Shown: piece after piece, positions 1 to 8,205 of the stretch
Layout of the letters: each line of letters begins with the position of its first letter
How positions within the stretch are numbered: the stretch's first letter is position 1
Assembly: GCA_023423275.1 (NCBI GenBank)
Contig: JAFAFW010000094.1
Span: 1-41,036 of the forward strand
From: Pseudomonadota bacterium
GTDB taxonomy: Bacteria > Pseudomonadota > Alphaproteobacteria > Rhizobiales > Hyphomicrobiaceae
Direction: 5' to 3'
Length of the DNA stretch: 41,036 nt
Notes under the pieces: model-generated
The model's input: only the letters and a program-made list of their open reading frames with translations
Database searches by the model: none
What the model was told of the DNA's origin: nothing
Made by a program: the position numbers and the translations under genes

Positions 1-77
1 GCCAGGACAGTTGCCAGCGCCGCGAACATCACCTTCTTGCACAGGTGCGAGGTCGCAGCAGCATCGATGGTCGTCAC
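1..77 (-). CDS. N-terminus of a truncated exported protein (partial)
   Basis: Only the first 25 codons are inside the window; the rest lies beyond the left edge. The frame opens with GTG at 75-77, preceded on the minus strand by a strong purine-rich ribosome-binding site (GAGGGGGA) six bases upstream. A polar start with two lysines is followed by a hydrophobic run ending in LATVLA, which resembles a signal peptide or N-terminal anchor. No family can be named from so short a piece. The good RBS and unbroken frame are the only support. Confidence 0.45.
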   Translation of the reverse strand, partial: MTTIDAAATSHLCKKVMFAALATVL

Positions 78-278
78 GATGACGTCCCCCTCTCAATGTC
101 CCGCTGTTCGATCCGGCAGCCGTCGTACAAACTTTGCGGCCGAGTTATCGTTATGCCGGTACCCGTGATACGACTCCTCTAAACCTCGGATTGTGAAGCG
201 TCCAGACGCATCACGGGAACAATCCGCTCCATGCCCCCATAGAGCCCAGTTTTGCCGGCCTTTTCTGTGGATTGAGGG

Positions 279-1061
279 CTAAGCCAAGACAATGGCAGAG
301 ATTTGGCGGCCGTAATCGGGCTCTTTCCGGTGCGTTGAGCGCCGATAACTGAAGAAAAGCGATTCGTTGGCGTAAGTGCAGGGGGATTGGCGCTCGACCG
401 CCCCTAGACCGGCTTCGGTCAGGCGGTGGGCCACGAATCCAGGCAGATCGAAATGCGAGCGTTCAGCCGGCGAGGCGCGCGTGAAGAAGCGGCCATAGGA
501 GATGTCGGCCTTCACGAACTCGGCCTCGAACTCTGGCCCGACTTCATAAGACGGCTGATTGATGCATGGTCCGACGACGGCCCGGATCTGTGCAGGGCGG
601 GCGCCGAGTTCTTCCATCGTGGCGATCGTGGATTCCAGAATGCCACCGATAGCGCCGCGCCAACCGGAATGGGCGGCGGCGATGACGCCCGCCTGCGGAT
701 CCGCGAACAGAACCGGGGTGCAGTCGGCCGCCAGCGCGCCGATGACAATGCCCGGCGTGCGGGTGACGAGGGCATCGGCCTTTGGAACAACGCCTCCGGG
801 AAACGGACCGTCGACGATCAGCGCCGTTGCGCTGTGAATTTGATAGAGCGTGAGAACAGGGGCGTTGGGCGCGCCGAGCGCGGCGGCGACGCGCGTACGG
901 TTTTCCCGGACGAGAGTGGACTCATCCTTGGAACCCAACCCGCAATTGAGGGACGCATAAATTCCGCCGGAGACACCGCCCTGCCGGGTGAAGAACCCGT
1001 GACGGATGCCCGGAAGATCGCGGAGGCCGTTCGCATGGATGATCTCGCCATCGAAGGCCAT
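279..1061 (-). CDS. pgeF: Peptidoglycan editing factor PgeF (YfiH / laccase-domain protein)
   Basis: A 260-residue multicopper-oxidase-like YfiH protein. The family was long called laccase or polyphenol oxidase. In E. coli it edits peptidoglycan precursors by removing L-Ser misincorporated in place of L-Ala on UDP-MurNAc. Family motifs are visible: HGFFTRQGGVS near the N-terminus, the metal-ligand segments LYQIHS, ADCTPVLF and AAHSGWRGA, then VGPCI. I chose the ATG at 1061 because AGGGAG lies about eight bases upstream. A TTG seven codons earlier overlaps the stop of the upstream methyltransferase and is less convincing. It is the last gene of the leftward lgt-methyltransferase-pgeF operon, an arrangement common in alphaproteobacteria. 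Function is by family; the motifs are clear. Confidence 0.93.
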   Translation of the reverse strand: MAFDGEIIHANGLRDLPGIRHGFFTRQGGVSGGIYASLNCGLGSKDESTLVRENRTRVAAALGAPNAPVLTLYQIHSATALIVDGPFPGGVVPKADALVTRTPGIVIGALAADCTPVLFADPQAGVIAAAHSGWRGAIGGILESTIATMEELGARPAQIRAVVGPCINQPSYEVGPEFEAEFVKADISYGRFFTRASPAERSHFDLPGFVAHRLTEAGLGAVERQSPCTYANESLFFSYRRSTHRKEPDYGRQISAIVLA

Positions 1062-1078
1062 GTGCGGGTCTCCCTGGT

Positions 1079-2191
1079 TCAAACCTGTGGCGTGAAGGGC
1101 GGCAGCATCGGCACTCCCTTCGACCGTACGCAGACAACCTTGAAGCGGCCGCCCATGCCGAGCGGATCGGCGATGCGGCGCACTCCTGCCTCTAGCAGGC
1201 CCAGTTGGTCGGGTCGAGCTTTTGACATCAGCGTTTCGGCCCGCTCGGCCAGCCCCATGCGCAGCAGAAACTCGGATTGGCTGATCGGGCCGTCGACCGT
1301 AAGGCCGAGCGTGGCACAGCGTCGGGCGAAATCCTGGAAATCGACTTGCGTCGTGAGGTCACATAGGCCGGGCGTGTCGAAGACCGGAACATAGTTTTGC
1401 TGCCGGACCGCCTGCAGCGTATCGCCGAAAGCCGTTCGCTCGTGGCCGTAGTCAATGAACAGAGCAGCCACCGGACGATTGGCCCATGCAGTGAGGCAGT
1501 TCACGACATCGGTCGCGTTGGCGCGAATTTCGAGGATGTCGCCGTCTTGTGGCGTCAACCCGTCCAGCACCGCGTCGGCTGTCGCAGGTGCCCCGACGCC
1601 GAAAGAGAAGTGTTCATCCTCATCCAGGCCGACAGTTCTCTCGTGCCACTCGCCCTGTGAGAACACGAGCTGGCGGACAGGCAGAGCGTCGAGAAACTCG
1701 TTGGCAAACAGGATGACCGGCCCGTCGTCAGCGATGCGTGGCGATAGCGCCTCATGCCATTGACCCTTAAGCGAGGGTAGGCGCGCTATTAGAGTGTTCT
1801 GCTGCAGATCGCGCAGATACGCGTTGCTTTCGACGAGATGCAGTCGAGTTGCGGAATGAAAGCCGGGGATGATGCGAGCCGCGCGCAATGCGTCGCTCAT
1901 GAGCGTCCCACGGCCGGGGCCGAGTTCGACCAGATTGATCTGGGACGGTGCGCCGAGCGCGCGCCACGCCACCGCCATCCAGATGCCGATCAACTCGCCG
2001 AAAACCTGACTGATGTCGGGCGCGGTTATGAAGTCACCGGCCGCTCCGATCGCCGGCTGTGTGCGATAATAGCCGTGCTCGGAATCCTGCAGACACGCAT
2101 CCATATAGTCGGCAACGGAAATCGGACCGTCGCGCCTGATGTGGTCGGCGATCTTCAGAGCAAGCGGCGTTGGTTGATGGGTTGCGGCCAT
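1079..2191 (-). CDS. MidA/NDUFAF7-family SAM-dependent methyltransferase (DUF185)
   Basis: A 370-residue class I methyltransferase of the MidA/NDUFAF7 (COG1565) family. The mitochondrial member methylates an arginine of a complex I subunit and is needed for complex I assembly; the bacterial substrate is not established. The SAM-binding loop ELGPGRGTL sits near residues 89-97, after the family's N-terminal segment with ISVADYMDACL and the GDFITAPDISQVFGEL stretch. I chose the ATG at 2191 rather than an in-frame start 18 codons upstream, because the longer version would begin inside lgt and the family starts close to this methionine. It begins eight bases after the lgt stop and ends 17 bases before pgeF, so the three genes are almost certainly co-transcribed. 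Confidence 0.9.
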   Translation of the reverse strand: MAATHQPTPLALKIADHIRRDGPISVADYMDACLQDSEHGYYRTQPAIGAAGDFITAPDISQVFGELIGIWMAVAWRALGAPSQINLVELGPGRGTLMSDALRAARIIPGFHSATRLHLVESNAYLRDLQQNTLIARLPSLKGQWHEALSPRIADDGPVILFANEFLDALPVRQLVFSQGEWHERTVGLDEDEHFSFGVGAPATADAVLDGLTPQDGDILEIRANATDVVNCLTAWANRPVAALFIDYGHERTAFGDTLQAVRQQNYVPVFDTPGLCDLTTQVDFQDFARRCATLGLTVDGPISQSEFLLRMGLAERAETLMSKARPDQLGLLEAGVRRIADPLGMGGRFKVVCVRSKGVPMLPPFTPQV

Positions 2192-2198
2192 GCTGCGC

Positions 2199-3059
2199 TC
2201 ATGGCACCGCTCGCAGCCGGGCCGCGCGGATGAAATAGAGACCAAGCAGGATCATGGGAATCGAGTAGGCGATCCCCGGCGTCAGGATCCCGAACGTCAG
2301 CTCGTGTGTGAGGTCCGGCTGGCGGAAGAGCTCGCAGAACGAGCGGGCCAGCCCGTAGCCCAGAAGGAACGTTCCCGCGACCAGGCCCGGACTTTGAAGC
2401 GCACGCATATGATGCGTCAGCAGACGCAAGACGAGGAACAGGACGAGCCCTTCGAAGAAGGCCTCATAGAGCTGGCTGGGGTGGCGCGGCGTCGGTTCGA
2501 TCGATGCATACTCGTACATCGCTTCCGGGAAGACCATGCCCCAGGGCATCGTCGTTGGCCGTCCGAACAGCTCGCCGTTGATGAAGTTGGCAATCCTGCC
2601 GAAGAACAGGCCGATGGGGACCGGAGCCGCGCAGAGGTCCATCACCGACCAGGGCGATGCGCCGTTGCGCCGTGCAAACAACCAGATGGCAAGCGCGCAG
2701 CCGACCAGCGCCCCGTGGAACGCCATGCCGCCGCGCCAGATCTGGAGGATCTCCAGCGGCCTGCTGAGATAGTATCCCGGCTCATAGAACAGAACGAAGC
2801 CCAGCCGTCCGCCGAGCACGACGCCGAGCGTCATGTAGAACAGCAGATCGTCGGACTTCTCGATCGGAAAGGGCGGCTTGCCGGCGGGCCACAACTCGGG
2901 CGTGCGCAGCAGGCGCCGGATATAGAGCCATCCGAGCAGCAGACCGGCCATGTAGGCCAGCCCGTACCACTTCACCGACACGGGCCCGAGATGAAGTGCG
3001 ACGGGATCGATATTGGGGAAGGGAATGGCGAGCAGCGTCGTGAGAGGGCTCATTTCCAT
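2199..3059 (-). CDS. lgt: Prolipoprotein diacylglyceryl transferase Lgt
   Basis: Integral inner-membrane enzyme, 286 residues. It moves diacylglycerol from phosphatidylglycerol to the lipobox cysteine of prolipoproteins, the first step of lipoprotein maturation. Recognised from VKWYGLAYMAG in the first membrane segments, GRLGFVLFYEPGYY, GGMAFHGALVG, the Lgt signature GRIANFINGELFGRPT, and RHPSQLYEA. Several hydrophobic helices span the protein, as expected for seven transmembrane segments. The ATG at 3059 (MEMSPLTTLLAIPFPNIDP) gives the usual family N-terminus; the in-frame extension upstream has no similarity. It is the first gene of the leftward operon and is divergent from ubiK across a promoter region of about 150 bp. 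Confidence 0.97.
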   Translation of the reverse strand: MEMSPLTTLLAIPFPNIDPVALHLGPVSVKWYGLAYMAGLLLGWLYIRRLLRTPELWPAGKPPFPIEKSDDLLFYMTLGVVLGGRLGFVLFYEPGYYLSRPLEILQIWRGGMAFHGALVGCALAIWLFARRNGASPWSVMDLCAAPVPIGLFFGRIANFINGELFGRPTTMPWGMVFPEAMYEYASIEPTPRHPSQLYEAFFEGLVLFLVLRLLTHHMRALQSPGLVAGTFLLGYGLARSFCELFRQPDLTHELTFGILTPGIAYSIPMILLGLYFIRAARLRAVP

Positions 3060-3209
3060 CCTGTGTCTGGGACCGCGAAGCGTGCCCCGGTTGTTCGACC
3101 ACGTGCGACAGGAAGTCAAGGCGGCGCGGTGCTGCTCTTGCACGGGGAGAGGTGCAGTCCCATAGTTAGTCCAGACCCGGCTTGGATCTTAGCAGCGGCG
3201 CGTAATTCG

Positions 3210-3473
3210 ATGACCCAGACCAGCAATCGTATCTTCGATGAGCTTGCCAAGATGATGACGGATGCGGCCGGCGCGGCGCAGGGCGCCCGTCGCGAGTTCG
3301 AGACCTTTATGAAGTCCCAGGGCGAGCGGATGCTGCGCGAAATGGACGTCGTGCGGCGCGATGAGTTCGAGGCGGTCAAGGCGATGGCCGCACAGGCGCG
3401 GGAAGACACCGAGCGCCTGGAAGCGCGGATCGTTTCCCTCGAGGCGGAGATTGCCCGCCTCAAAGGTGTTTGA
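3210..3473 (+). CDS. ubiK: UbiK-type ubiquinone biosynthesis accessory factor (BMFP domain)
   Basis: An 87-residue helical protein of the UbiK/YqiC (BMFP, DUF526) family. In enterobacteria UbiK binds UbiJ and helps the aerobic ubiquinone pathway. The N-terminal part (QTSNRIFDELAKMMTDAAG) is amphipathic. The second half is a heptad-rich coiled coil running through RRDEFEAVKAMA to EARIVSLEAEIARL, the classic BMFP layout. Length is normal for the family. The ATG at 3210 follows directly on the divergent promoter shared with lgt. A 7-bp stem (GAGTTGG/CCAACTC, 3474-3493) follows the stop but lacks a clear U-tract. Family assignment is strong; the quinone role is inferred. Confidence 0.87.
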   Translation: MTQTSNRIFDELAKMMTDAAGAAQGARREFETFMKSQGERMLREMDVVRRDEFEAVKAMAAQAREDTERLEARIVSLEAEIARLKGV

Positions 3474-3801
3474 GAGTTGGCGGACACCAACTCAAAAGTA
3501 ACACCTCCTGTTGTCTCCACAGGTTGCTCCCGACTTCTTCACAGCCAGATCACAAAACCCTGTTTTTTCCTTGCCGTGCCTGATTCTGATCGCTTTGCCC
3601 GTGGACAATAACAGGGTGAGCTTGCGACTCGTGCCTCGCATCTGATTTGGTCGCGTTGCTCCGCGGTTGCTGCGTGCCGTGCAGGATGGTCACACTTTGG
3701 GGGACCTGCCGGGATGAAGCAAGCGCTGGGCCGTCGCGCTGGGGTCTGTTTTGTATTGCGTGGTCTCGAGGGAGCGTGACGGAACCAACACGGGGGATCT
3801 A
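3474..3801. other. Intergenic region between ubiK and ybjN-like gene
   Basis: About 330 bases without a credible gene. At its left end a small stem (GAGTTGG, loop CGGACA, CCAACTC) directly follows the ubiK stop and may be a weak terminator. The remainder presumably holds the promoter of the YbjN gene, but I cannot point to convincing -35/-10 boxes. Reading frames here have no family resemblance. Confidence 0.5.
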
Positions 3802-4305
3802 ATGGGATTTGCATCGGTGGAAGCAAGCTACGAGCGCATGACGAACCCGATCGACCTGATCGAACAGGTGGCCCACACCCATGATTGGGCTTGTGACCGC
3901 ACTGCTGAAGATGAAGTGACTCTGATCGTAGCCGGAAGCTGGACCGATTATCACGTCTCCCTGAATTGGCGCGATGATCTGGAGGCCCTGCACTTGGCGT
4001 GCGCGTTCGACTTCAAGGTTCCGGAGAACCGGCTGTCGGAGGTCTACAAGCTCATCGCCCAGATCAACGAACAGCTTTGGCTCGGCCACTTCGATCTATG
4101 GACCCAGGAAGGCCTCATCATGTTCCGCCAGGGCCTGATGCTGAACGGTGCCTTGGCGACGCCGGGACAATGCGAAGCTCTGCTGAAGGCGGCGCTCGAA
4201 GCCTGCGAGCGGTATTATCAGGCATTTCAGTTCGTGGTCTGGGCCGGCAAGGAGAGCCGCGAAGCCCTTGTCTCGACCATGTTCCACACCGAAGGCCAAG
4301 CGTAA
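3802..4305 (+). CDS. YbjN domain-containing protein
   Basis: A 167-residue cytosolic protein of the YbjN family, whose fold resembles type III secretion chaperones and which in E. coli affects motility and stress phenotypes. Its biochemical role is unsettled. Recognised by the alphaproteobacterial pattern VAGSWTDYHVSLNWRDDLEA, LHLACAFDFKVP, INEQLWLGHFDLW, EGLIMFRQGL and CERYYQAFQFVVWAGK. I start it at the ATG 3802 (MGFASVEASYERM), which follows GGGGGATCTA; an upstream in-frame ATG at 3751 would add 17 residues without family support. It lies 53 bases ahead of proC on the same strand, a neighbourhood often seen in rhizobial genomes, so co-transcription is plausible. Confidence 0.88.
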   Translation: MGFASVEASYERMTNPIDLIEQVAHTHDWACDRTAEDEVTLIVAGSWTDYHVSLNWRDDLEALHLACAFDFKVPENRLSEVYKLIAQINEQLWLGHFDLWTQEGLIMFRQGLMLNGALATPGQCEALLKAALEACERYYQAFQFVVWAGKESREALVSTMFHTEGQA

Positions 4306-4358
4306 CACCCGCAATTTCGAGGATTGCCTCGCTCTGAAGAGCGGGGTACGTCTCCGTC

Positions 4359-5183
4359 ATGACACTCTCGCTGAACGGTTCATTGTTGCTCGCCGGCGCC
4401 GGCAAGATGGGTGGGGCCATGCTTTCGGGCTGGCTCGACCGAGGGCTGGATCCCCGGCAGATCATCGTGCAGGACCCAGGCCCGCCGCCGGAAGTGGCCG
4501 CGCTCATCTCGCGCCATGGGATCGCGCAGCGCACCGGGCCAGAGCCGTTGACGTCGCCTCCTGCCGTGGTCCTCGTGGCGGTCAAGCCGCAGGTCATGGA
4601 TCAGGTGTTTCCGCCGCTGGCGAAGCTCGCTGGCAAGGACACCGTCGTGTTATCGGTCGCAGCCGGCAAAACCATCGCTGGTTTCGAAAAGCATTTGCCG
4701 CAAGGCGCCGCCGTGGTGCGGTCGATTCCCAATACGCCGGCCGCGATCGGACGCGGTATCACGGTCTGCTGCGCCAACGGGAACGTGACGGCCGGTCAGC
4801 GCGAAACATGCCAGGCGCTGCTGTCCGCGATCGGAGAGGTAGGCTGGGTTGAGGACGAAGGCCTGATTGATGCGGCGACAGCCGTTTCGGGGTCCGGGCC
4901 GGCTTACCTGTTCCTGCTGGCCGAATGCCTGGCCGAGGCCGGGCGCGCGGTTGGTCTCGATTCGAACCTTGCCAAGCAGCTTGCGAACGCAACCGTATCA
5001 GGTGCGGGTGAGCTGCTCCGGCAGTCGGGCCTCGAAGCCGCGACACTCCGCCAGAATGTGACGTCACCGAATGGCACGACGGCCGCAGCGCTTGCGGTCC
5101 TGATGGCCAACGACGGTCTGCAGCCGTTGCTGACGAAAGCCATCCAGGCCGCAGAACAGCGTAGCCGCGAACTGAGCGGCTGA
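4359..5183 (+). CDS. proC: Pyrroline-5-carboxylate reductase ProC
   Basis: A 274-residue enzyme that reduces 1-pyrroline-5-carboxylate to L-proline with NAD(P)H, the last step of proline synthesis. The N-terminal Rossmann motif is LLLAGAGKMGGAML. It is followed by VAVKPQ, the SIPNTPAAIGRG segment, AVSGSGPAYLFLLAECL and the signature region VTSPNGTTAAAL near the C-terminus. All are diagnostic of P5C reductase. Length is typical (about 270). It sits between the ybjN-like gene and a TetR regulator, all rightward. Nothing unusual was noticed. Confidence 0.97.
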   Translation: MTLSLNGSLLLAGAGKMGGAMLSGWLDRGLDPRQIIVQDPGPPPEVAALISRHGIAQRTGPEPLTSPPAVVLVAVKPQVMDQVFPPLAKLAGKDTVVLSVAAGKTIAGFEKHLPQGAAVVRSIPNTPAAIGRGITVCCANGNVTAGQRETCQALLSAIGEVGWVEDEGLIDAATAVSGSGPAYLFLLAECLAEAGRAVGLDSNLAKQLANATVSGAGELLRQSGLEAATLRQNVTSPNGTTAAALAVLMANDGLQPLLTKAIQAAEQRSRELSG

Positions 5184-5246
5184 CGGTCACGCGACCGCTT
5201 CCAATCTGGCGACCGCATTCCTATGTCTTCCGGACGGAGGCAGCCT

Positions 5247-5951
5247 ATGTTCGATCAGACGACATTGCGCGGACGCACCATCGCCGCAACCATGAAACTG
5301 GCGGCAGAACGGCCCTGGCGGGACGTCACCCTGCTCGATATTGCGGAAGCAACGGGCGTGACGCTCGTCGACATCAAGCACGAGTTCTCAAGTAAGGCCG
5401 ATATCCTGGCGGCCTTCTCACGCGCGGTCGATGACGAGGTTCTGCGTCGGGCGCCGAAACGTGACACGTCGATCGGCGCGCGCGATGCCATTTTCGAGAT
5501 TGTTATGAGCCGCTTCGACGCGCTCGCCCCCTATAAGGACGCCATCCGGTCGATCGCGAAGAGCCCACCGACGCTGGATCCGGGCTTCGCGATGACGGCG
5601 CTCGCCTCGCAGCATTGGATGTTACAGGCGGCAGGCGTCGATACCAGCGGTGTCGGCGGTAAGGCCAAGGTGAGCGGACTGGCCGCCGTCTATGCCTCGG
5701 TGTTGCGGACGTGGCTGGACGACGACGATCCCGGCTTGGCCCGCACCATGGCCGCTCTCGACCGGCGTTTGCGGCGCGGAGAGCGCACGCTGACGAACAT
5801 TCATGACCTGGGAGCCGGGGTCAATCGGGTCGCTGGCGCCGTATCGTCATTCGTGTCGTCGTTTGCTGCCCGGCGCGGGCGCGCGACAGGGCAGCGAACG
5901 GAGGAGACGGCACCTCCGCGGCCGGAGGAATATCCGGGAACGCCGGTTTGA
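5247..5951 (+). CDS. TetR-family transcriptional regulator
   Basis: A 234-residue protein with an N-terminal TetR-type helix-turn-helix: AAERPWRDVTLLDIAEATGVT followed by a recognition helix and FSSKADILAAF (about residues 15-60). The C-terminal ligand-binding region is helical and unlike any family I can name. A low-complexity tail rich in Arg, Pro and Glu follows (about residues 205-234). The ATG at 5247 is preferred over one at 5223 because GGAGG lies six bases upstream. The gene follows proC and precedes csaA on the same strand, an order seen in related genomes. Ligand and targets cannot be read from the sequence. Confidence 0.85.
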   Translation: MFDQTTLRGRTIAATMKLAAERPWRDVTLLDIAEATGVTLVDIKHEFSSKADILAAFSRAVDDEVLRRAPKRDTSIGARDAIFEIVMSRFDALAPYKDAIRSIAKSPPTLDPGFAMTALASQHWMLQAAGVDTSGVGGKAKVSGLAAVYASVLRTWLDDDDPGLARTMAALDRRLRRGERTLTNIHDLGAGVNRVAGAVSSFVSSFAARRGRATGQRTEETAPPRPEEYPGTPV

Positions 5952-6008
5952 CAATGCCCATCCGATGCGGGCATGGGTAGCCCAAGCCACGCACCGGGGA
6001 CATCTGCC

Positions 6009-6368
6009 GTGAACGACAAAACTCAGCCATCGGCGCCGATCACATTCGACGATTTTGCCAAAGTCGACATCCGCGTCGGCACGATCGTCGAGGCGGAACC
6101 CTATCCGGAGGCGCGCAAACCGGCGATCAAATTGAAGATCGATTTCGGTCCGGACATCGGCATCAAGAGGAGCTCGGCGCAGCTTACGGTCCATTATGAG
6201 CCGAGCGCGCTCGTAGGCCGCCAAGTTGCGGCGGTGGTGAACTTTCCGCCGCGGCAGATCGGAAAATTCGTATCAGAAGTGCTGACGCTCGGCTTTCCCG
6301 ATGCCGAAGGCGCGGTCGTCCTGATCGTGCCGGATAAGCCGGTCCCCAACGGCGGGCGGCTGTTCTGA
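6009..6368 (+). CDS. csaA: CsaA-type tRNA-binding protein
   Basis: A 119-residue OB-fold protein related to the tRNA-binding domain of EMAP-II/Arc1p and MetRS. CsaA has been described as a chaperone-like tRNA-binding protein. The family core is clear: FDDFAKVDIRVGTIVEAE, then RKPAIKLKIDFG, IKRSSAQLTVHY, VVNFPPRQIGKFVSEVLTLGF and a C-terminal VPDKPVPNGGRLF. I chose GTG at 6009, preceded by GGGGA, since it matches the family length of about 110. An ATG at 5973 would add 12 residues and lacks an RBS. It is the last gene of the rightward proC-tetR-csaA group. Confidence 0.92.
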   Translation: MNDKTQPSAPITFDDFAKVDIRVGTIVEAEPYPEARKPAIKLKIDFGPDIGIKRSSAQLTVHYEPSALVGRQVAAVVNFPPRQIGKFVSEVLTLGFPDAEGAVVLIVPDKPVPNGGRLF

Positions 6369-6426
6369 GCCGCGATCTTTGCGGACTTTGGTTTACGCAT
6401 ATAACCCTTGTACCCCTACCCCTGTG

Positions 6427-6469
6427 GCTTCTGGGTCCCGGCTCTCCGCTTCGCTCCGGCCGGAATGAC
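6427..6469 (-). repeat. Dispersed intergenic repeat fragment
   Basis: The minus strand reads GTCATTCCGGCCGGAGCG followed by AAGCGGAGAGCCGGGACCC, the form of a short repeat found in many alphaproteobacterial intergenic regions. It contains a partial inverted repeat (CCGGC...GCCGG). Only one copy is in the window, so copy number cannot be judged here. Confidence 0.5.
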
Positions 6470-6628
6470 TAAGGAGTGGTGCGATCGAAGCCTGAAGAAT
6501 CCTGGATATTGCAGAGGTTTGAGGTTGTGCGGTTTTTCGGGGGATCCTGCTCGTGCTGAAACGACGGTCTGATCGGGTCAAGATGGCTGGTTTTTCAAAT
6601 CGAGCGTTGTGATCCAATCCTCACCGTC

Positions 6629-6648
6629 ATGCCCGCGGAGGCGGGCAT
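6629..6648. repeat. Palindromic repeat (ATGCCCGC-GGAG-GCGGGCAT)
   Basis: Perfect 8-bp arms around a 4-base loop, set in CACCGTC and CCAGAC flanks. This is the pattern of a common dispersed repeat of alphaproteobacterial intergenic DNA. It may act as a transcript-end hairpin between the convergent csaA and kinase genes, but it has no U-tract. Confidence 0.55.
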
Positions 6649-6763
6649 CCAGACATCGGGCACGCCTTCGCCATCGCAAACGATCACGGATATGATCTTG
6701 GCATGTGGGTAATCCCGATTCCGGCTCGTGCAGAAAATGACGATTTCGGATCGAGTGCGCCCC

Positions 6764-8179
6764 TTAAAGAGGCACGGTAATCACCGCGCGCAAGCCGCCC
6801 ATCGAACTCTCACCGAGAACCATGTCACCGCCGTGGCTGCGTGCGATATCGAGGGCGATCGCGAGGCCAAGGCCGGTGTTGCTGTTATCCTGATTGCGGG
6901 CGTGGTCCAGCCGATAGAACGGACGGAACACGTTCTCCCGCTCGGACGCGGGGATGCCGGGCCCGTTGTCATCGACTTCTATCCTCAACCATTCCCGTTC
7001 GGTGGCCGCACGAATGACGATCCGGTCGCCGAAACGCGCGGCGTTGCTGACCAGATTGATCACGGCCCGCTTGAAGGCCTGCCGTTTCAGCGGCAGCACC
7101 AGCTCGCGGCGACGTTTACGCAGCCGCAGGTCGATCGGTGTCCCGAACGCTTGCGCATCGCCGTGAATCTCTTCCAGCAACTCGCGCAAGTTGGTGGGTT
7201 TGGCCTCCTCGCCGCCATCGCCCTTGGCGAACGCGAGGTAGTCCTCCAGCATGTGCTGCATTTCCTTGACGTCATTCTGCAGCGGGCGCATCTCCGGCCC
7301 CTGTCCGAGCAAAGCCAGCTCCAGCTTGAAGCGGGTGAGGACGGTTCTGAGGTCATGACTGACGCCCGCCAGCATCGTGGTGCGCTGGTCGACGTGCTGG
7401 CGGATACGATCCCGCATCTCCAGGAAAGCCTGGGCCGCCTGCCGCACTTCGCGCGCGCCGCGCGGCCGGAAGTCATCGGGCACGGGTCTACCCTTGCCGA
7501 ATGCATCGGCGGCCTCGGCAAGCCGTAGGATCGGACGGATCTGATTGCGCAAGAACAGGATCGCGACCGTCAGCAGCACAATCGACGTTCCGACCATCCA
7601 CATCAGGAAGATGTGTGAATTGGAGGCGTAGGTCTGCGTCCGCGTCGCTACGAACCGCAGGATGGCGTCGTCGAGCTTTACCTTGATTTCGACGTGGCGC
7701 GAGTTACCCACCGTGTCGACCCAGAACGGCTGCTGCACCTGCTTGCGCACTTCGTTGGAAAGCGTCCGGTCGAGCAGGGAGAAGAACGGCTTGGGCTGTG
7801 CCGGTGGCAAGTCGCCGGGAGGCAGGCGCTGCATCGACAGATTGAGCCTGTCACGCGCCATCTCGATAAGACCGGCATACTCGTCGTTGTGCGGATATTC
7901 GCGATAAACGTCGATGATTGCCGCGATATCGCGGGCGGTGGCTTCCGACAGGCGCCGCGTCACGGCCTGCCAGTGGCGTTCCATGAAGACGAAGGCGACG
8001 ACGCTTTCCAACAGCACGATCGGCGCGATGATGATGATGAGCGCGCGGGCATAAAGACCCTTCGGCATCAGGTTGCCCGCGCCCGCGAGTGCATGAGAGA
8101 ACAGCCAGCCGCCGATAGCCCGCGCACGGGCGCGCCAGGAGGTCGGCATCTCGGCAACGTTGTCGCGGGCAGCGACCAT
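6764..8179 (-). CDS. EnvZ-like membrane sensor histidine kinase
   Basis: A 471-residue sensor kinase. Transmembrane helices at about 46-66 and 188-210 bracket a periplasmic sensor region of roughly 120 residues, followed by a HAMP linker (about 211-263). The H-box GVSHDLRT carries the phospho-acceptor His at 275. The N-box is NLVSNAARF, G1 is DNGPGIP (404-410) and G2 is GLGLA (436-440), so the catalytic core is complete. It begins 26 bases after the OmpR-type regulator stop, which is evidently its partner. The signal is unknown. Regulators of the PetR type in related bacteria are linked to respiratory electron-transport genes, but no such genes lie nearby here. Confidence 0.94.
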   Translation of the reverse strand: MVAARDNVAEMPTSWRARARAIGGWLFSHALAGAGNLMPKGLYARALIIIIAPIVLLESVVAFVFMERHWQAVTRRLSEATARDIAAIIDVYREYPHNDEYAGLIEMARDRLNLSMQRLPPGDLPPAQPKPFFSLLDRTLSNEVRKQVQQPFWVDTVGNSRHVEIKVKLDDAILRFVATRTQTYASNSHIFLMWMVGTSIVLLTVAILFLRNQIRPILRLAEAADAFGKGRPVPDDFRPRGAREVRQAAQAFLEMRDRIRQHVDQRTTMLAGVSHDLRTVLTRFKLELALLGQGPEMRPLQNDVKEMQHMLEDYLAFAKGDGGEEAKPTNLRELLEEIHGDAQAFGTPIDLRLRKRRRELVLPLKRQAFKRAVINLVSNAARFGDRIVIRAATEREWLRIEVDDNGPGIPASERENVFRPFYRLDHARNQDNSNTGLGLAIALDIARSHGGDMVLGESSMGGLRAVITVPL

Positions 8180-8205
8180 AGGCGTTCCTGTGAGCTGGGC
8201 GGCGG

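Larger units (their letters stand above)
6369..6763. other. Gene-free gap with dispersed short repeats
   Basis: About 395 bases between convergent csaA and the histidine kinase. It holds two pieces typical of dispersed alphaproteobacterial intergenic repeats, listed separately. The open frame across it translates the repeat itself (SHSGRSEAESRDP), not a gene. No clear intrinsic terminator with a U-tract was seen for either flanking gene. Confidence 0.6.

Noticed and set aside
2190..3473. 427-codon plus-strand open frame across lgt and ubiK
   Set aside because: Most of it is antisense to lgt, whose motifs are unmistakable; only its end, from ATG 3210, is a gene (ubiK).
6393..6617. 74-codon minus frame in the repeat gap
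   Set aside because: Its recognisable stretch (SHSGRSEAESRDP) is the translation of a dispersed DNA repeat.
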